A stretch of 64,000 bases of DNA from Clostridiaceae bacterium Marseille-Q3526. Lineage in GTDB: Bacteria; Bacillota; Clostridia; Lachnospirales; Lachnospiraceae. The position numbers and the translations under genes are program-made. Below the pieces are notes generated by a model. The model made no database searches and had not been told where the DNA came from. It saw nothing but the letters and a program-made list of their open reading frames with translations. The stretch covers positions 124,001-188,000 of the forward strand of contig JAGTTS010000003.1 of assembly GCA_018223375.1 (NCBI GenBank), in the 5' to 3' direction. How positions within the stretch are numbered: position 1 is the stretch's first letter; each line of letters starts with the position of its first letter. This document shows positions 8,743 to 16,258 of this stretch, piece by piece.

Positions 8743-8922
8743 TTATTTATTCTTTGTCTCCAGGTTGTAAAGCAGGGAAACGTCGGTCAGTTCTCTCTCC
8801 AGAGTTCCCTCAGCCGGATGCGTGTGCTCAGCCTCCGCTGTTTTTGTTTCTGTATCAAAGCTATAGAGGGAAGACGCTACGTTTACCTCGTGAATTAAAT
8901 CCTTCTTATCGTTCTCAGACAT
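8743..8922 (-). CDS. Small acidic protein of unknown function, 59 aa
   Basis: ATG at 8922 is preferred over the upstream in-frame ATG (8931) because AAAGGA lies 8 bases before it. The product starts MSENDKKDLIHEV and is acidic and hydrophilic, with no signal peptide or membrane segment and no family I recognise. Support for a real gene comes from a good ribosome-binding site, a strong promoter about 130 bases upstream (9056-9083) and a hairpin in the leader. It is isolated, between IS66 and the vanZ-like gene. Confidence 0.5.
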   Translation of the reverse strand: MSENDKKDLIHEVNVASSLYSFDTETKTAEAEHTHPAEGTLERELTDVSLLYNLETKNK

Positions 8923-9033
8923 AGTTACCATCCTTTCAAGTGAGTATTGTCCTTACTTTTATGTTTGCTTTTATGATTAGTGTGCAGAGCAGCAGGCGTA
9001 ATGCATCCGCTGAATTTCTGCTGTGATTCAAAG

Positions 9034-9083
9034 GACGTTCCCTTTGAATGCACTCAGTATAGCACCGGAAATTGAATTGTCAA
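9034..9083 (-). promoter_or_regulatory. Minus-strand promoter with hairpin leader for the 59-aa gene
   Basis: On the minus strand TTGACA (9078-9083) and TATACT (9056-9061) are separated by 16 bases. The transcript would begin with a perfect 9-bp hairpin with arms ATTCAAAGG and CCTTTGAAT, then about 100 nt of leader before the 59-aa gene. The remaining stretch to 9340 is AT-rich and I see nothing else in it. Confidence 0.6.
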
Positions 9084-9343
9084 TAGGTGAAAAATGATTT
9101 TTTGTACCTTTTTTGAAACAATTTTTCCTCTATAAACAGACAATAATAGCAGGTTTAACCGCCTGTTTATGCGCTTCGTCAAAAGGACGAAACGAGGGGA
9201 AAAATAGAAAAAAATTTTGGCAAAGAATATGAATGGATAAAAAGATAGAAAAAACAATACAAATATGTATAAATTTCAAACTATTATTGGCGGAAAGACG
9301 GCTGACGATGAAAAGCCGGCTGAGAGACGCTTTTGAAGGCTTC

Positions 9344-9372
9344 TTTACTTTCCACTTCTCCTGTACTATAAT
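9344..9372 (+). promoter_or_regulatory. Promoter of the vanZ-like gene
   Basis: TTTACT (9344-9349), a 17-base spacer, and a perfect TATAAT (9367-9372), 44 bases before the gene start. Confidence 0.55.
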
Positions 9373-9415
9373 AAAGCATTAAGAAAACAGAGGGAGAATG
9401 ATTGTGATTTAAGAT

Positions 9416-9865
9416 ATGAAGAGACAGATAGGCTGGCACGCGGCGCTGCTTTTATATGTAGCGTTTATTTATTTTAATTCCCTGACTCCGGCGGCGCTGT
9501 CGTCCCAGGAGAGCAGCTCAGTTCTCAGGCTGATTCACGGTGTGCTGGGAGAGCTTGGACTTGCCGCGCCCTGGATTACAGAGCACGTGGTCAGAAAATG
9601 CGCTCATTTTGGGGAGTATTTTATCCTGGGCATGCTTCTGACCCAGAGCCTGAACGGCACAGGACTCAAAAGAGAAGGAAGAGTTCTGGGACAGCTGTGT
9701 CTGACGGCGGCGGTTCCGCTGATAGACGAGACGCTTCAGCTGTTTACGCCGGGCCGTTCCGGACAGATCAGCGACGTGTGGCTGGATATGGGAGGGGCTG
9801 CGGCTGGAACTGTTTTTTTCTTTCTGGCCGCCGCAGCTTTGCGCCGCGTCAAACGAATAGAATAA
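9416..9865 (+). CDS. VanZ-like membrane protein
   Basis: 149 residues with four predicted hydrophobic segments. Family hallmarks are RKCAHFGEYFILG after the first pair of helices and DETLQLFTPGRSGQISDVWLD before the last. VanZ gives low teicoplanin resistance in enterococci, but most Firmicute relatives have no known role. The gene immediately precedes truA (21-base gap) and may share its transcript. No glycopeptide-resistance genes are nearby, so a resistance role should not be assumed. Confidence 0.85.
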   Translation: MKRQIGWHAALLLYVAFIYFNSLTPAALSSQESSSVLRLIHGVLGELGLAAPWITEHVVRKCAHFGEYFILGMLLTQSLNGTGLKREGRVLGQLCLTAAVPLIDETLQLFTPGRSGQISDVWLDMGGAAAGTVFFFLAAAALRRVKRIE

Positions 9866-9886
9866 AATAAATGGGAGAATGATTCA

Positions 9887-10693
9887 GTGTATAGAAATAT
9901 CAAATTAATCCTTCAGTACGACGGAAGCCGGTACGGGGGATGGCAGAAGCAGGGAAACAGTCAGAACACCATTCAGGGAAAGCTGGAGAGCATTCTGGAG
10001 AAAATGACGGGGGAGCCGATCCTGGTGCACGGCTCCGGCCGCACAGATGCGGGAGTTCATGCTCTGGGCCAGACGGCAAACGTTCATCTGGATGAGAACT
10101 GCTTGAAAAACAACAAAAATCCGGAATTTTTAAAAATCTTTGACAGCTTTCACGGCTCAGACGGGCTTCCGAAGGCAGTCATGGAGTACCTGAATCGATA
10201 TCTTCCGGAGGATATAGCCGTAATCGGGGCAGAGGAGGTTCTGGAGCGTTTTCACAGCCGTTTGAGCGCAGTGTCGAAGACATACCTTTACCGGGTTGAA
10301 ACGGCGGGAAAAAAGAATGTGTTTGAACGGAAGTACGCGTACGGACTCGGAGAGAAGCTGGATATCGGCGCCATGAGGCAGATGGCGGTTGTGCTTGAGG
10401 GAACCCACGACTTCAGGGGGTTTTCCTCTCTGAAGCGGACGAAAAAATCAACCGTGCGTACCCTGCAGAGTATAGAGATAGAGCAGAAGGGAAGCGTAGT
10501 GGAGCTTTCCTTTACCGGGGACGGCTTCCTCTACAATATGGTCAGGATTCTCACTGGAACCTTGCTGGAGGCAGGGCTTCACAGGCGGACGCCCGAGTCG
10601 GCTGAGGAGATATTTAAGAGCCTGGATCGAGAACAGGCGGGCTTTACAGCGCCGGCGGAGGGCCTGTTTCTAAAGTGCGTCCGGTATGAGTAG
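9887..10693 (+). CDS. truA: tRNA pseudouridine(38-40) synthase TruA
   Basis: GTG start after GGGAGAATG. The 268 residues have the TruA family features: QYDGSRYGGWQ near the N-terminus, the catalytic Asp in GSGRTDAGVHALGQ (about residue 56), and the C-terminal FTGDGFLYNMVRILTGTLL. The enzyme isomerises uridines 38-40 in the anticodon stem-loop. Length is slightly above the usual 245-260 because of an insertion after the catalytic motif (about residues 74-105). Confidence 0.96.
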   Translation: MYRNIKLILQYDGSRYGGWQKQGNSQNTIQGKLESILEKMTGEPILVHGSGRTDAGVHALGQTANVHLDENCLKNNKNPEFLKIFDSFHGSDGLPKAVMEYLNRYLPEDIAVIGAEEVLERFHSRLSAVSKTYLYRVETAGKKNVFERKYAYGLGEKLDIGAMRQMAVVLEGTHDFRGFSSLKRTKKSTVRTLQSIEIEQKGSVVELSFTGDGFLYNMVRILTGTLLEAGLHRRTPESAEEIFKSLDREQAGFTAPAEGLFLKCVRYE

Positions 10694-10816
10694 AGGGGCC
10701 GAAGGGGCAGGGAGCAGAAGAAAAAGCAGAACAAAACCAAAATGAAAAAAAGTTGCGGCAGATGCAATAAGAAATGGATTTGCTGCATTAAACTATATAG
10801 AAAGGAAACAAAATCC

Positions 10817-11401
10817 ATGTTTTTAATGGGGATGTTTGCCGTCATGGAAGAGCCGGAAAACTATGGCCGGCTCAGTGATGAAAAGCTTCTGTTAAAGATT
10901 GCGAAGGGCGATCAGGAGGCGTTTCGCCAGTTATATCAGAATACGGATAAAACCATGTACAGCTTTATTCTGTCTGTTGTGAGGAATCCTCAGGACGCAG
11001 AGGAGATTATGCAGGAGACGTATCTGCGGATATGGACCTCTGCGGGAAGCTACCAGGCTCAGGGAAAGCCTCTGGCATGGATGTTTACCATAGCCAGGAA
11101 TCTCTGCTATATGAGATTCCGCGATCAGAAGCATGAGTCTGACATAGGACTTTCTGATCTTTCGGAGATGGAGACAGGGGAATTCTGTCCTCAGATAGAG
11201 AATGCGGCTGACAAGGTGGTGCTGCATGCGGCTCTCCATATTTTGAAGGAGGAGGAGCGCCAGATTGTGCTGCTGCATACGGCGGCAGGACTGAAGCACA
11301 GAGAGATCGCCGCAGATTTGGGGATGCCTTTAGCCACTGTGCTGTCGAAGTATAACCGGGCCATGAAGAAATTAAAAAATCATTTGAGAGAGGAGGGATA
11401 A
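10817..11401 (+). CDS. ECF-type RNA polymerase sigma factor
   Basis: ATG 10817 follows AAAGGAAAC at 10 bases; two later in-frame ATGs are possible. About 194 residues with region 2 (LLLKIAKGDQEAFRQLYQ, then NPQDAEEIMQETYLRIW) and region 4 (ILKEEERQIVLLHTAAGLKHREIAADLGMP), the standard sigma-2/sigma-4 layout of an ECF factor. The next gene, 2 bases on, encodes an RsgI-type membrane anti-sigma factor, so the pair most likely transmits an envelope signal. Pairing an ECF factor with RsgI is different from the SigI/RsgI pair of Bacillus. Confidence 0.9.
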   Translation: MFLMGMFAVMEEPENYGRLSDEKLLLKIAKGDQEAFRQLYQNTDKTMYSFILSVVRNPQDAEEIMQETYLRIWTSAGSYQAQGKPLAWMFTIARNLCYMRFRDQKHESDIGLSDLSEMETGEFCPQIENAADKVVLHAALHILKEEERQIVLLHTAAGLKHREIAADLGMPLATVLSKYNRAMKKLKNHLREEG

Positions 11402-11403
11402 CA

Positions 11404-12861
11404 TTGGCCGATGGACATGAAAAATGGAATAATGACGAGATTGCCAGCCATTTAAAATCGGCGGTGGAAACCCTGACTCCCAATGTGCTTGATCAAATAG
11501 ACTTGAGCGCGCCGCAGCTTTTATATATGGAGCCGCCGCGGCACCTGAAGACGTACCGGAGAATGCGCCGCGCGGTCACAGCTGCCGCCGCCTGTCTGTG
11601 CATAGCGGCTCTGTACGGCGGAGGTGTGCGCTGGCAGAACACGCGGGTGGAATCGGTGATTGGTCTGGATGTAAACCCCAGCATTGAGATTTCTGTGAAC
11701 AGGAAGGATGAGATTCTGGAGGCGGAGCCGCTAAACGACGACGGAGCCGAAGTGCTGGCAGATATGGACCTGGACGGGGTGGATTTGAACATCGGAGTGA
11801 ATGCCATTATCGGTTCCATGGTTCGGTGCGGCTATCTGGACGAGCTGGATAACGCCATTCTTGTCACTGTGTCCAACGACGACAGAGAGAAGGCCTCTGT
11901 TCTCAGGCAGGACGTGGTGACAGATATTGAGAGCTCTCTGGAAGCCCACAAGGTAAATGCGGTGGTCTATGACCAGCAGGCTACGGATATGAAGGAGATT
12001 ACGGAGATTTCCAATCAATATGGAATTTCCTATGGAAAGGCGTGCTTCCTCTATGAACTGGTGGAGGAGAACGGTCTGACGGAGAAGGAGCTGGAGTCCT
12101 TTGCGGCTATGACTATGGAGGAGATTGCGAAGGAGATTGCGGATCGTTCCTATCAGGTGGGAACCAATACTGGAAGAGAGGAACCACCGGCCGGCACGAC
12201 GGTCGTTACGCGGCCTGAGACGTCAGAACCGACAGAGAGCCAGACGGAGGAATCCTCCTCTGAGAGCCAGACTCCGTCCGAGACGCAGAGCGCAAAGCCT
12301 CCGGCCTCCTCCTCAGCCGCTCAGCCTCCGTCTGAGACCGGAGATACTGAAGAGGACAATGAGGGCGGAAGAAAGGCCAGAATAGACTATGTGGACTACT
12401 ATGAGGGGATTCTGGAGATCACGTTTAAGGAGAAGGTGAAGTGGAAGAATCCTACAGTGTCCGTTACTGACGCAGACGGCTCAAGCTGCTCGGCCAGAAT
12501 CACAGACACAGGTTCTGACAGCTGCCAGATTGAAATAAGCGGCATTGTGGGAGGAGAGTCCTACACCGTTGCCTTAAATGGAGTGAAGCCCAGAGAGAAC
12601 GGCTCTTACAGCTCTGTGAAGGCATATTTCGACGCGCCGGATATCAGCGGAGACGCCATGGAAAACGGTTCTGACGAGCCAGAGGATGAAGAGAACATCA
12701 CAGAGCCGTCAGAATCGCTTCCAGAGCCGGAGACTTCTCTGCCGGAGGAGACGCAGCCGGAGACAGAAACGGGAGAAGGCGGCCATCAGGCGGAGACGCA
12801 GGGAGACGGCGAAAGCCTTCCTAAGCAGACAGAGCCGTCGGAAGCAGAGACGGGAATATAG
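11404..12861 (+). CDS. RsgI-family transmembrane anti-sigma factor
   Basis: TTG start with GGAGGG six bases upstream; the gene is coupled to the sigma gene. Layout: a cytoplasmic N-terminus (about 1-55) that would bind the sigma factor, one transmembrane helix (about 57-77), then an RsgI periplasmic domain with the IGLDVNPSIEISV motif, where related proteins cleave themselves between Asn and Pro. After it come a Ser/Thr/Glu/Pro-rich linker (about 255-320), a small beta-rich domain, and a second low-complexity acidic tail. In known RsgI proteins signal sensing by the outer domain leads to proteolysis and sigma release. The ligand here is unknown; no carbohydrate-binding module is evident. Confidence 0.85.
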   Translation: MADGHEKWNNDEIASHLKSAVETLTPNVLDQIDLSAPQLLYMEPPRHLKTYRRMRRAVTAAAACLCIAALYGGGVRWQNTRVESVIGLDVNPSIEISVNRKDEILEAEPLNDDGAEVLADMDLDGVDLNIGVNAIIGSMVRCGYLDELDNAILVTVSNDDREKASVLRQDVVTDIESSLEAHKVNAVVYDQQATDMKEITEISNQYGISYGKACFLYELVEENGLTEKELESFAAMTMEEIAKEIADRSYQVGTNTGREEPPAGTTVVTRPETSEPTESQTEESSSESQTPSETQSAKPPASSSAAQPPSETGDTEEDNEGGRKARIDYVDYYEGILEITFKEKVKWKNPTVSVTDADGSSCSARITDTGSDSCQIEISGIVGGESYTVALNGVKPRENGSYSSVKAYFDAPDISGDAMENGSDEPEDEENITEPSESLPEPETSLPEETQPETETGEGGHQAETQGDGESLPKQTEPSEAETGI

Positions 12862-12905
12862 AATAGAAACAGAAGCTGCTCAGGCAGAATCGGGCCAGAA
12901 ACGGC

Positions 12906-12945
12906 GCAGAGCCGGATGACGGCCGGTTCTGCCATTCTCTTTGTC
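12906..12945 (+). terminator. Hairpin terminator after the anti-sigma gene
   Basis: The arms at 12906-12915 and 12923-12932 pair over 10 positions (one G-T) around a 7-base loop and are followed by a modest T-rich tail. Confidence 0.5.
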
Positions 12946-12975
12946 TTGACAGATGAAACAGTGTTTTTTTATAAT
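12946..12975 (+). promoter_or_regulatory. Promoter of the GGDEF/EAL gene
   Basis: A perfect TTGACA (12946-12951) and TATAAT (12970-12975) with an 18-base spacer lie about 60 bases before the probable start. Confidence 0.75.
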
Positions 12976-13034
12976 AGCCATAGGCTTTACTGAAAAACTG
13001 CCCATTGGAGGATGCAGGATACGGGAGAAGAGGA

Positions 13035-15377
13035 TTGAAATACAAAGAAAAACACATGGAAAAACAGGGGATGGGGACGTACAGCAGAGAGCGGGAGGCG
13101 TATCTGGATCAGATCGATCATCAGAGGAGACGCCGGAAGCACCATGCGCTTCTTCTGGGGATTATTGCCCTGGGAGTTATCTTATTTGCGGCAGTATGCA
13201 CGATTTCCATGAAAATGGAGGAAATTCATTCCAAAAAGCAGTATGTGAAAAATTATACAGAGCAGAGAGGCAGCCTTCTGGGGATTGAGCTGGAAAACGG
13301 CAGGGCGGAAATGACCAGCCTGCGGGAGTCTGTGGAGCGGATTGGCAGCTGGGATATTGTGGCGGAATTCCTGAAGAAAAAGCGGGAGGTGTACCAGCTG
13401 GATTTTTTGGCGGTGTACGACGCCCCTACGGGAACCTTTCTGATGGAGGGGGAGGCCAGGGACTCTGAAAGCAGGGAAGCCTTTCGGGCCTGCGGAATAT
13501 CGCAGAAGGCGGCAAAGCTGGGAGAATGCGTGGCAGATATTGTGAACGGAAGCCTTCTCTATGCAGTCCCCATCAGCCAGGATGGACAGGTGAGAGGCAT
13601 GATGTGGGCCGGAGACAGGACGGACAGTCTGAACAGTATTCTGAGCACGAAAGCTTTCAATGGCGAGAGCGTCAGCTATCTGGTTGCAGAGGACGGAAGA
13701 GAGCTTCTGGCTTCCCATTCCACAGCGGACAGCCGGCTCTGGAGCCAGATGGCGTCTCAGACAGAGGATGGGAGGTCATCAGAGGTGGCCGGGACGGTGA
13801 TGAATGCGCTGCGATCCGGGGAGAGCGGAGTATTCCGGTTCCGCACCTCGGACCACAAGCCCTACTATTTATCCTATGGTCCCACAGGAGTGAACGGCTG
13901 GATGACGGTGACGATTCTTCCGTCGTCTCTGTTTATGACCTTTTCTGACTGGTATGTCATTTTAATGCTGGGCAGCCTTCTGACGGCGCTGGCCGTATTC
14001 GGAGCCTTTTTCCTTCAGCTGCTGCGCAGCTCCAATGACAATGAAAAGCGTCTGGAGGAGCTGGCTCTGACGGACGAAGTCACTGGCGGCATTAACAAAA
14101 TCGATTTTCGGATGAAATATCATGAGCTGTGCAGAAAAGGGGAGGCGGATCAGTTTGCAGTCGCCCTTCTGGACTGTGTAGACTTCAAGGCAATCAATGA
14201 AACACAGGGGCTGAAGATGGGGGACGAGATGCTGGCTTACTTCTACCAGGTCATCCGCAGGCGTCTCAGCCAGGAGAGGGGAGAGTTTGTCTCAAGGACA
14301 GAGATGGACTATTTCTTCCTGTGCATGCGGGAGAAAAGTCCGTCGGTCATCGCCGCGCGCCTGGAGGAGATTGTAAGGGAAATCAACGAATTCAGCCACC
14401 GCAGGGATCTGATGCTCCCGGGACGCAGGATTATGTTCCGCAGAGGAGTCAGCTTTGTGCAGGATAATCAGACGGATATCTCCATTATCCAGGATCAGGC
14501 CAGAATTGCGCTGAAGGGCCAGACAGAGCCGGAGGTCTGCGTATTTTTTGACGCGGCAGCCGCCGAAAAGATTCAGAAAGAGCGGGAGATTGAACAGCTC
14601 TTTGACCGGGCGGTGCAGAATGAAGAATTTCAGATTTATTTCCAGCCGAAGGTGAGTCTGAGCCAGAATAGAATTACAGGGGCGGAGGCTCTGGTGCGGT
14701 GGAACCGGCCTGGAAGCGGAGTGATATCTCCGGGCGAGTTTATTCCTGTGCTGGAGCGGAGCGGGAAAATCCGGGCCCTGGATCGATATGTATTTGAGAA
14801 AGTCTGCATCTGGCTGGGAGAGAGAAAACGAAGAGAGCAGGAGACGTTCCCCGTTTCAGTCAATCTTTCCAGAAGCAATTTTATCTATGACAGCTTTTTA
14901 GAGGAGTTCATAGAGATTGCAGACCGCCATCTGGCAGACAGGAATATGATAGAGCTTGAGGTGACAGAGACCGTCTTTCTGACAGAGGAAAATATACAGA
15001 AGGTGAAGCGGGAGATAAGGGCGATCCATGACTGCGGCTTTCGATGCGCGCTGGACGATTTCGGCGTAGGCTTCTCCTCGCTGACGCTCTTAAAGGAATT
15101 TAATATTGATTCCCTGAAAATGGATCGATCCTTCTTCTCGGATCTTGACAATGCCAAGACCAGAAATGTGATCAGCTGCATTCTGGAGCTGGCAGAACAG
15201 CTGGACATGGAAACCGTGGCAGAGGGAATCGAGACGGAGGAGCAGATCGATTCCCTGAGGAGGCTTGGGTGCGACGTTGTGCAGGGATACTATTTTTCCA
15301 GACCGCTTCCGCAGGAGCAGTTTGAAAGATGGATTCAGGAATTTGAGGAGATTCATGTCCGGGAGGACAGAGAATAG
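13035..15377 (+). CDS. Membrane sensor cyclic-di-GMP phosphodiesterase (degenerate GGDEF plus EAL)
   Basis: The start is uncertain: TTG 13035 has GGGAG seven bases upstream; ATG 13056 and TTG 13005 are alternatives. About 780 residues: transmembrane helix (about 37-58), extracytoplasmic sensor domain (about 60-300), second helix (LMLGSLLTALAVFGAFFL), a GGDEF-like domain, and a C-terminal EAL domain. The GGDEF signature is replaced by SRTEMDYF, so cyclase activity is unlikely. The EAL domain keeps EALVRW, ELEVTET, LDDFGVGFSS, LKMDRSF and AEGIETEEQ, the residues for metal binding and catalysis, so it should hydrolyse c-di-GMP. The degenerate GGDEF domain may bind GTP as a regulator. It has its own promoter; the HicB-like gene follows after 18 bases. 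Confidence 0.9.
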   Translation: MKYKEKHMEKQGMGTYSREREAYLDQIDHQRRRRKHHALLLGIIALGVILFAAVCTISMKMEEIHSKKQYVKNYTEQRGSLLGIELENGRAEMTSLRESVERIGSWDIVAEFLKKKREVYQLDFLAVYDAPTGTFLMEGEARDSESREAFRACGISQKAAKLGECVADIVNGSLLYAVPISQDGQVRGMMWAGDRTDSLNSILSTKAFNGESVSYLVAEDGRELLASHSTADSRLWSQMASQTEDGRSSEVAGTVMNALRSGESGVFRFRTSDHKPYYLSYGPTGVNGWMTVTILPSSLFMTFSDWYVILMLGSLLTALAVFGAFFLQLLRSSNDNEKRLEELALTDEVTGGINKIDFRMKYHELCRKGEADQFAVALLDCVDFKAINETQGLKMGDEMLAYFYQVIRRRLSQERGEFVSRTEMDYFFLCMREKSPSVIAARLEEIVREINEFSHRRDLMLPGRRIMFRRGVSFVQDNQTDISIIQDQARIALKGQTEPEVCVFFDAAAAEKIQKEREIEQLFDRAVQNEEFQIYFQPKVSLSQNRITGAEALVRWNRPGSGVISPGEFIPVLERSGKIRALDRYVFEKVCIWLGERKRREQETFPVSVNLSRSNFIYDSFLEEFIEIADRHLADRNMIELEVTETVFLTEENIQKVKREIRAIHDCGFRCALDDFGVGFSSLTLLKEFNIDSLKMDRSFFSDLDNAKTRNVISCILELAEQLDMETVAEGIETEEQIDSLRRLGCDVVQGYYFSRPLPQEQFERWIQEFEEIHVREDRE

Positions 15378-15395
15378 ATAAGAGGAGGAAAAACA

Positions 15396-15668
15396 GTGAA
15401 ATTTGCATATCCGGCAGTATTTACACAGGAAAACGATGGAAAATATAAGGTGGTATTTCCCGATCTGGAGGGCTGCGCCGCAGAAGGAGATACTTTGGAG
15501 GAAGCGATTGAGAAGGCAAAGGAGGCAGAATCGGCTTGGATTGAGGTGGAGCTGGAGGACAGCTGGGAGCTTCCGGGGATTACCCACAGAGACGATATGG
15601 AGCTTCCGGAGGGAAGTTTTATGCGAGAGGTGGCCGTAAGAATTAAGCTGGTGGACGACTACGATTAA
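15396..15668 (+). CDS. HicB-like protein, no HicA partner
   Basis: GTG start with AGGAGG upstream. The 90 residues match the partial RNase-H-like fold of HicB antitoxins: YPAVFTQENDGKYKVVFPDLEGC followed by GDTLEEAIEKAKEA. In toxin-antitoxin loci HicB neutralises the mRNA interferase HicA, but no hicA gene is adjacent on either side, and the protein lacks an obvious C-terminal DNA-binding domain. Orphan HicB-like proteins are common in clostridia. It follows the EAL gene by 18 bases and may be co-transcribed. Confidence 0.82.
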   Translation: MKFAYPAVFTQENDGKYKVVFPDLEGCAAEGDTLEEAIEKAKEAESAWIEVELEDSWELPGITHRDDMELPEGSFMREVAVRIKLVDDYD

Positions 15669-15738
15669 GGGCCAAACAGATGCGGAAAGCGGCTGCTTGG
15701 GCAGGCGGAGAAAAAAATAAAAAAATTTCAAAAAACAG

Positions 15739-15767
15739 TTGACGGGAGTCGGAAGCTATAGTATAAT
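15739..15767 (+). promoter_or_regulatory. Promoter of tRNA-Gln
   Basis: TTGACG (15739-15744), 17-base spacer and TATAAT (15762-15767), ending 12 bases before the tRNA. Confidence 0.85.
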
Positions 15768-15779
15768 AACACTCGTTGT

Positions 15780-15851
15780 TGGGGTATCGCCAAATGGTAA
15801 GGCAACGGACTCTGACTCCGTCATTTCAAGGTTCGAATCCTTGTACCCCAG
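15780..15851 (+). tRNA. tRNA-Gln (anticodon CUG)
   Basis: The acceptor arms 15780-15786 and 15844-15850 pair over 7 bp, with G15851 as discriminator. The anticodon stem ACGGA/TCCGT (15805-15809 and 15817-15821) encloses loop CTCTGAC with anticodon CTG at 15812-15814. The T arm contains GGTTCGAATCC. The CCA end is not encoded. It has its own promoter and terminator. Confidence 0.95.
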
Positions 15852-15860
15852 TTAAATGGG

Positions 15861-15902
15861 AAAAGGCCGGTTTTCTGCGAAAGCAGAGAACCGGCCTTTT
15901 TG
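15861..15902 (+). terminator. Strong terminator of tRNA-Gln
   Basis: An 18-bp stem (AAAAGGCCGGTTTTCTGC paired with its near-complement) with a GAAA loop, ending in a T tract. Confidence 0.9.
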
Positions 15903-16166
15903 CATTTTGATTTTGCGTTCTGATTTCTGCTGTCCGTTCAATACGCCCTGCAAAGCCGCCGGATTTCATTTCTCATTGTGAAATTTAAACAGAAACTATT
16001 TCATATGGAGAAAAAAACCACGGATTCTAATGATTTTATATGGAATCCTGGGAAGGACGGAGGGAATATTTGACAGATCGAACAGTTTTTAGGAGAGAGC
16101 CTGCAAGATAGACAAAAAAACAGGCGTTTTTTGGCAGTTGAGACAATAGCTCGCCCGGAGGAAGCG

Positions 16167-16175
16167 TGATATAAT
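16167..16175 (+). promoter_or_regulatory. Extended -10 promoter before the MsmK-like gene
   Basis: TGATATAAT fits an extended -10 element, about 85 bases before the gene. No good -35 is placed 17 bases upstream. In the rest of the gap (15903-16258) I see no gene and no known riboswitch. Confidence 0.45.
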
Positions 16176-16258
16176 AGCTGACGATAGAATATCGTGCCGA
16201 TTTAGGCGGGCAAAGCAGATACGAAAGGAACCTTTCAGGCGGGTTTAGGAGGAAAAGG

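Noticed and set aside
8320..8898. 192-residue open frame on the plus strand beyond IS66
   Set aside because: It overlaps tnpC's end, has no ribosome-binding site, runs through terminator hairpins and covers the 59-aa minus-strand gene; composition is not protein-like.
9416..9865. Glycopeptide-resistance cluster
   Set aside because: Only a VanZ-like protein is present; no vanH, vanA, vanX or vanRS genes.
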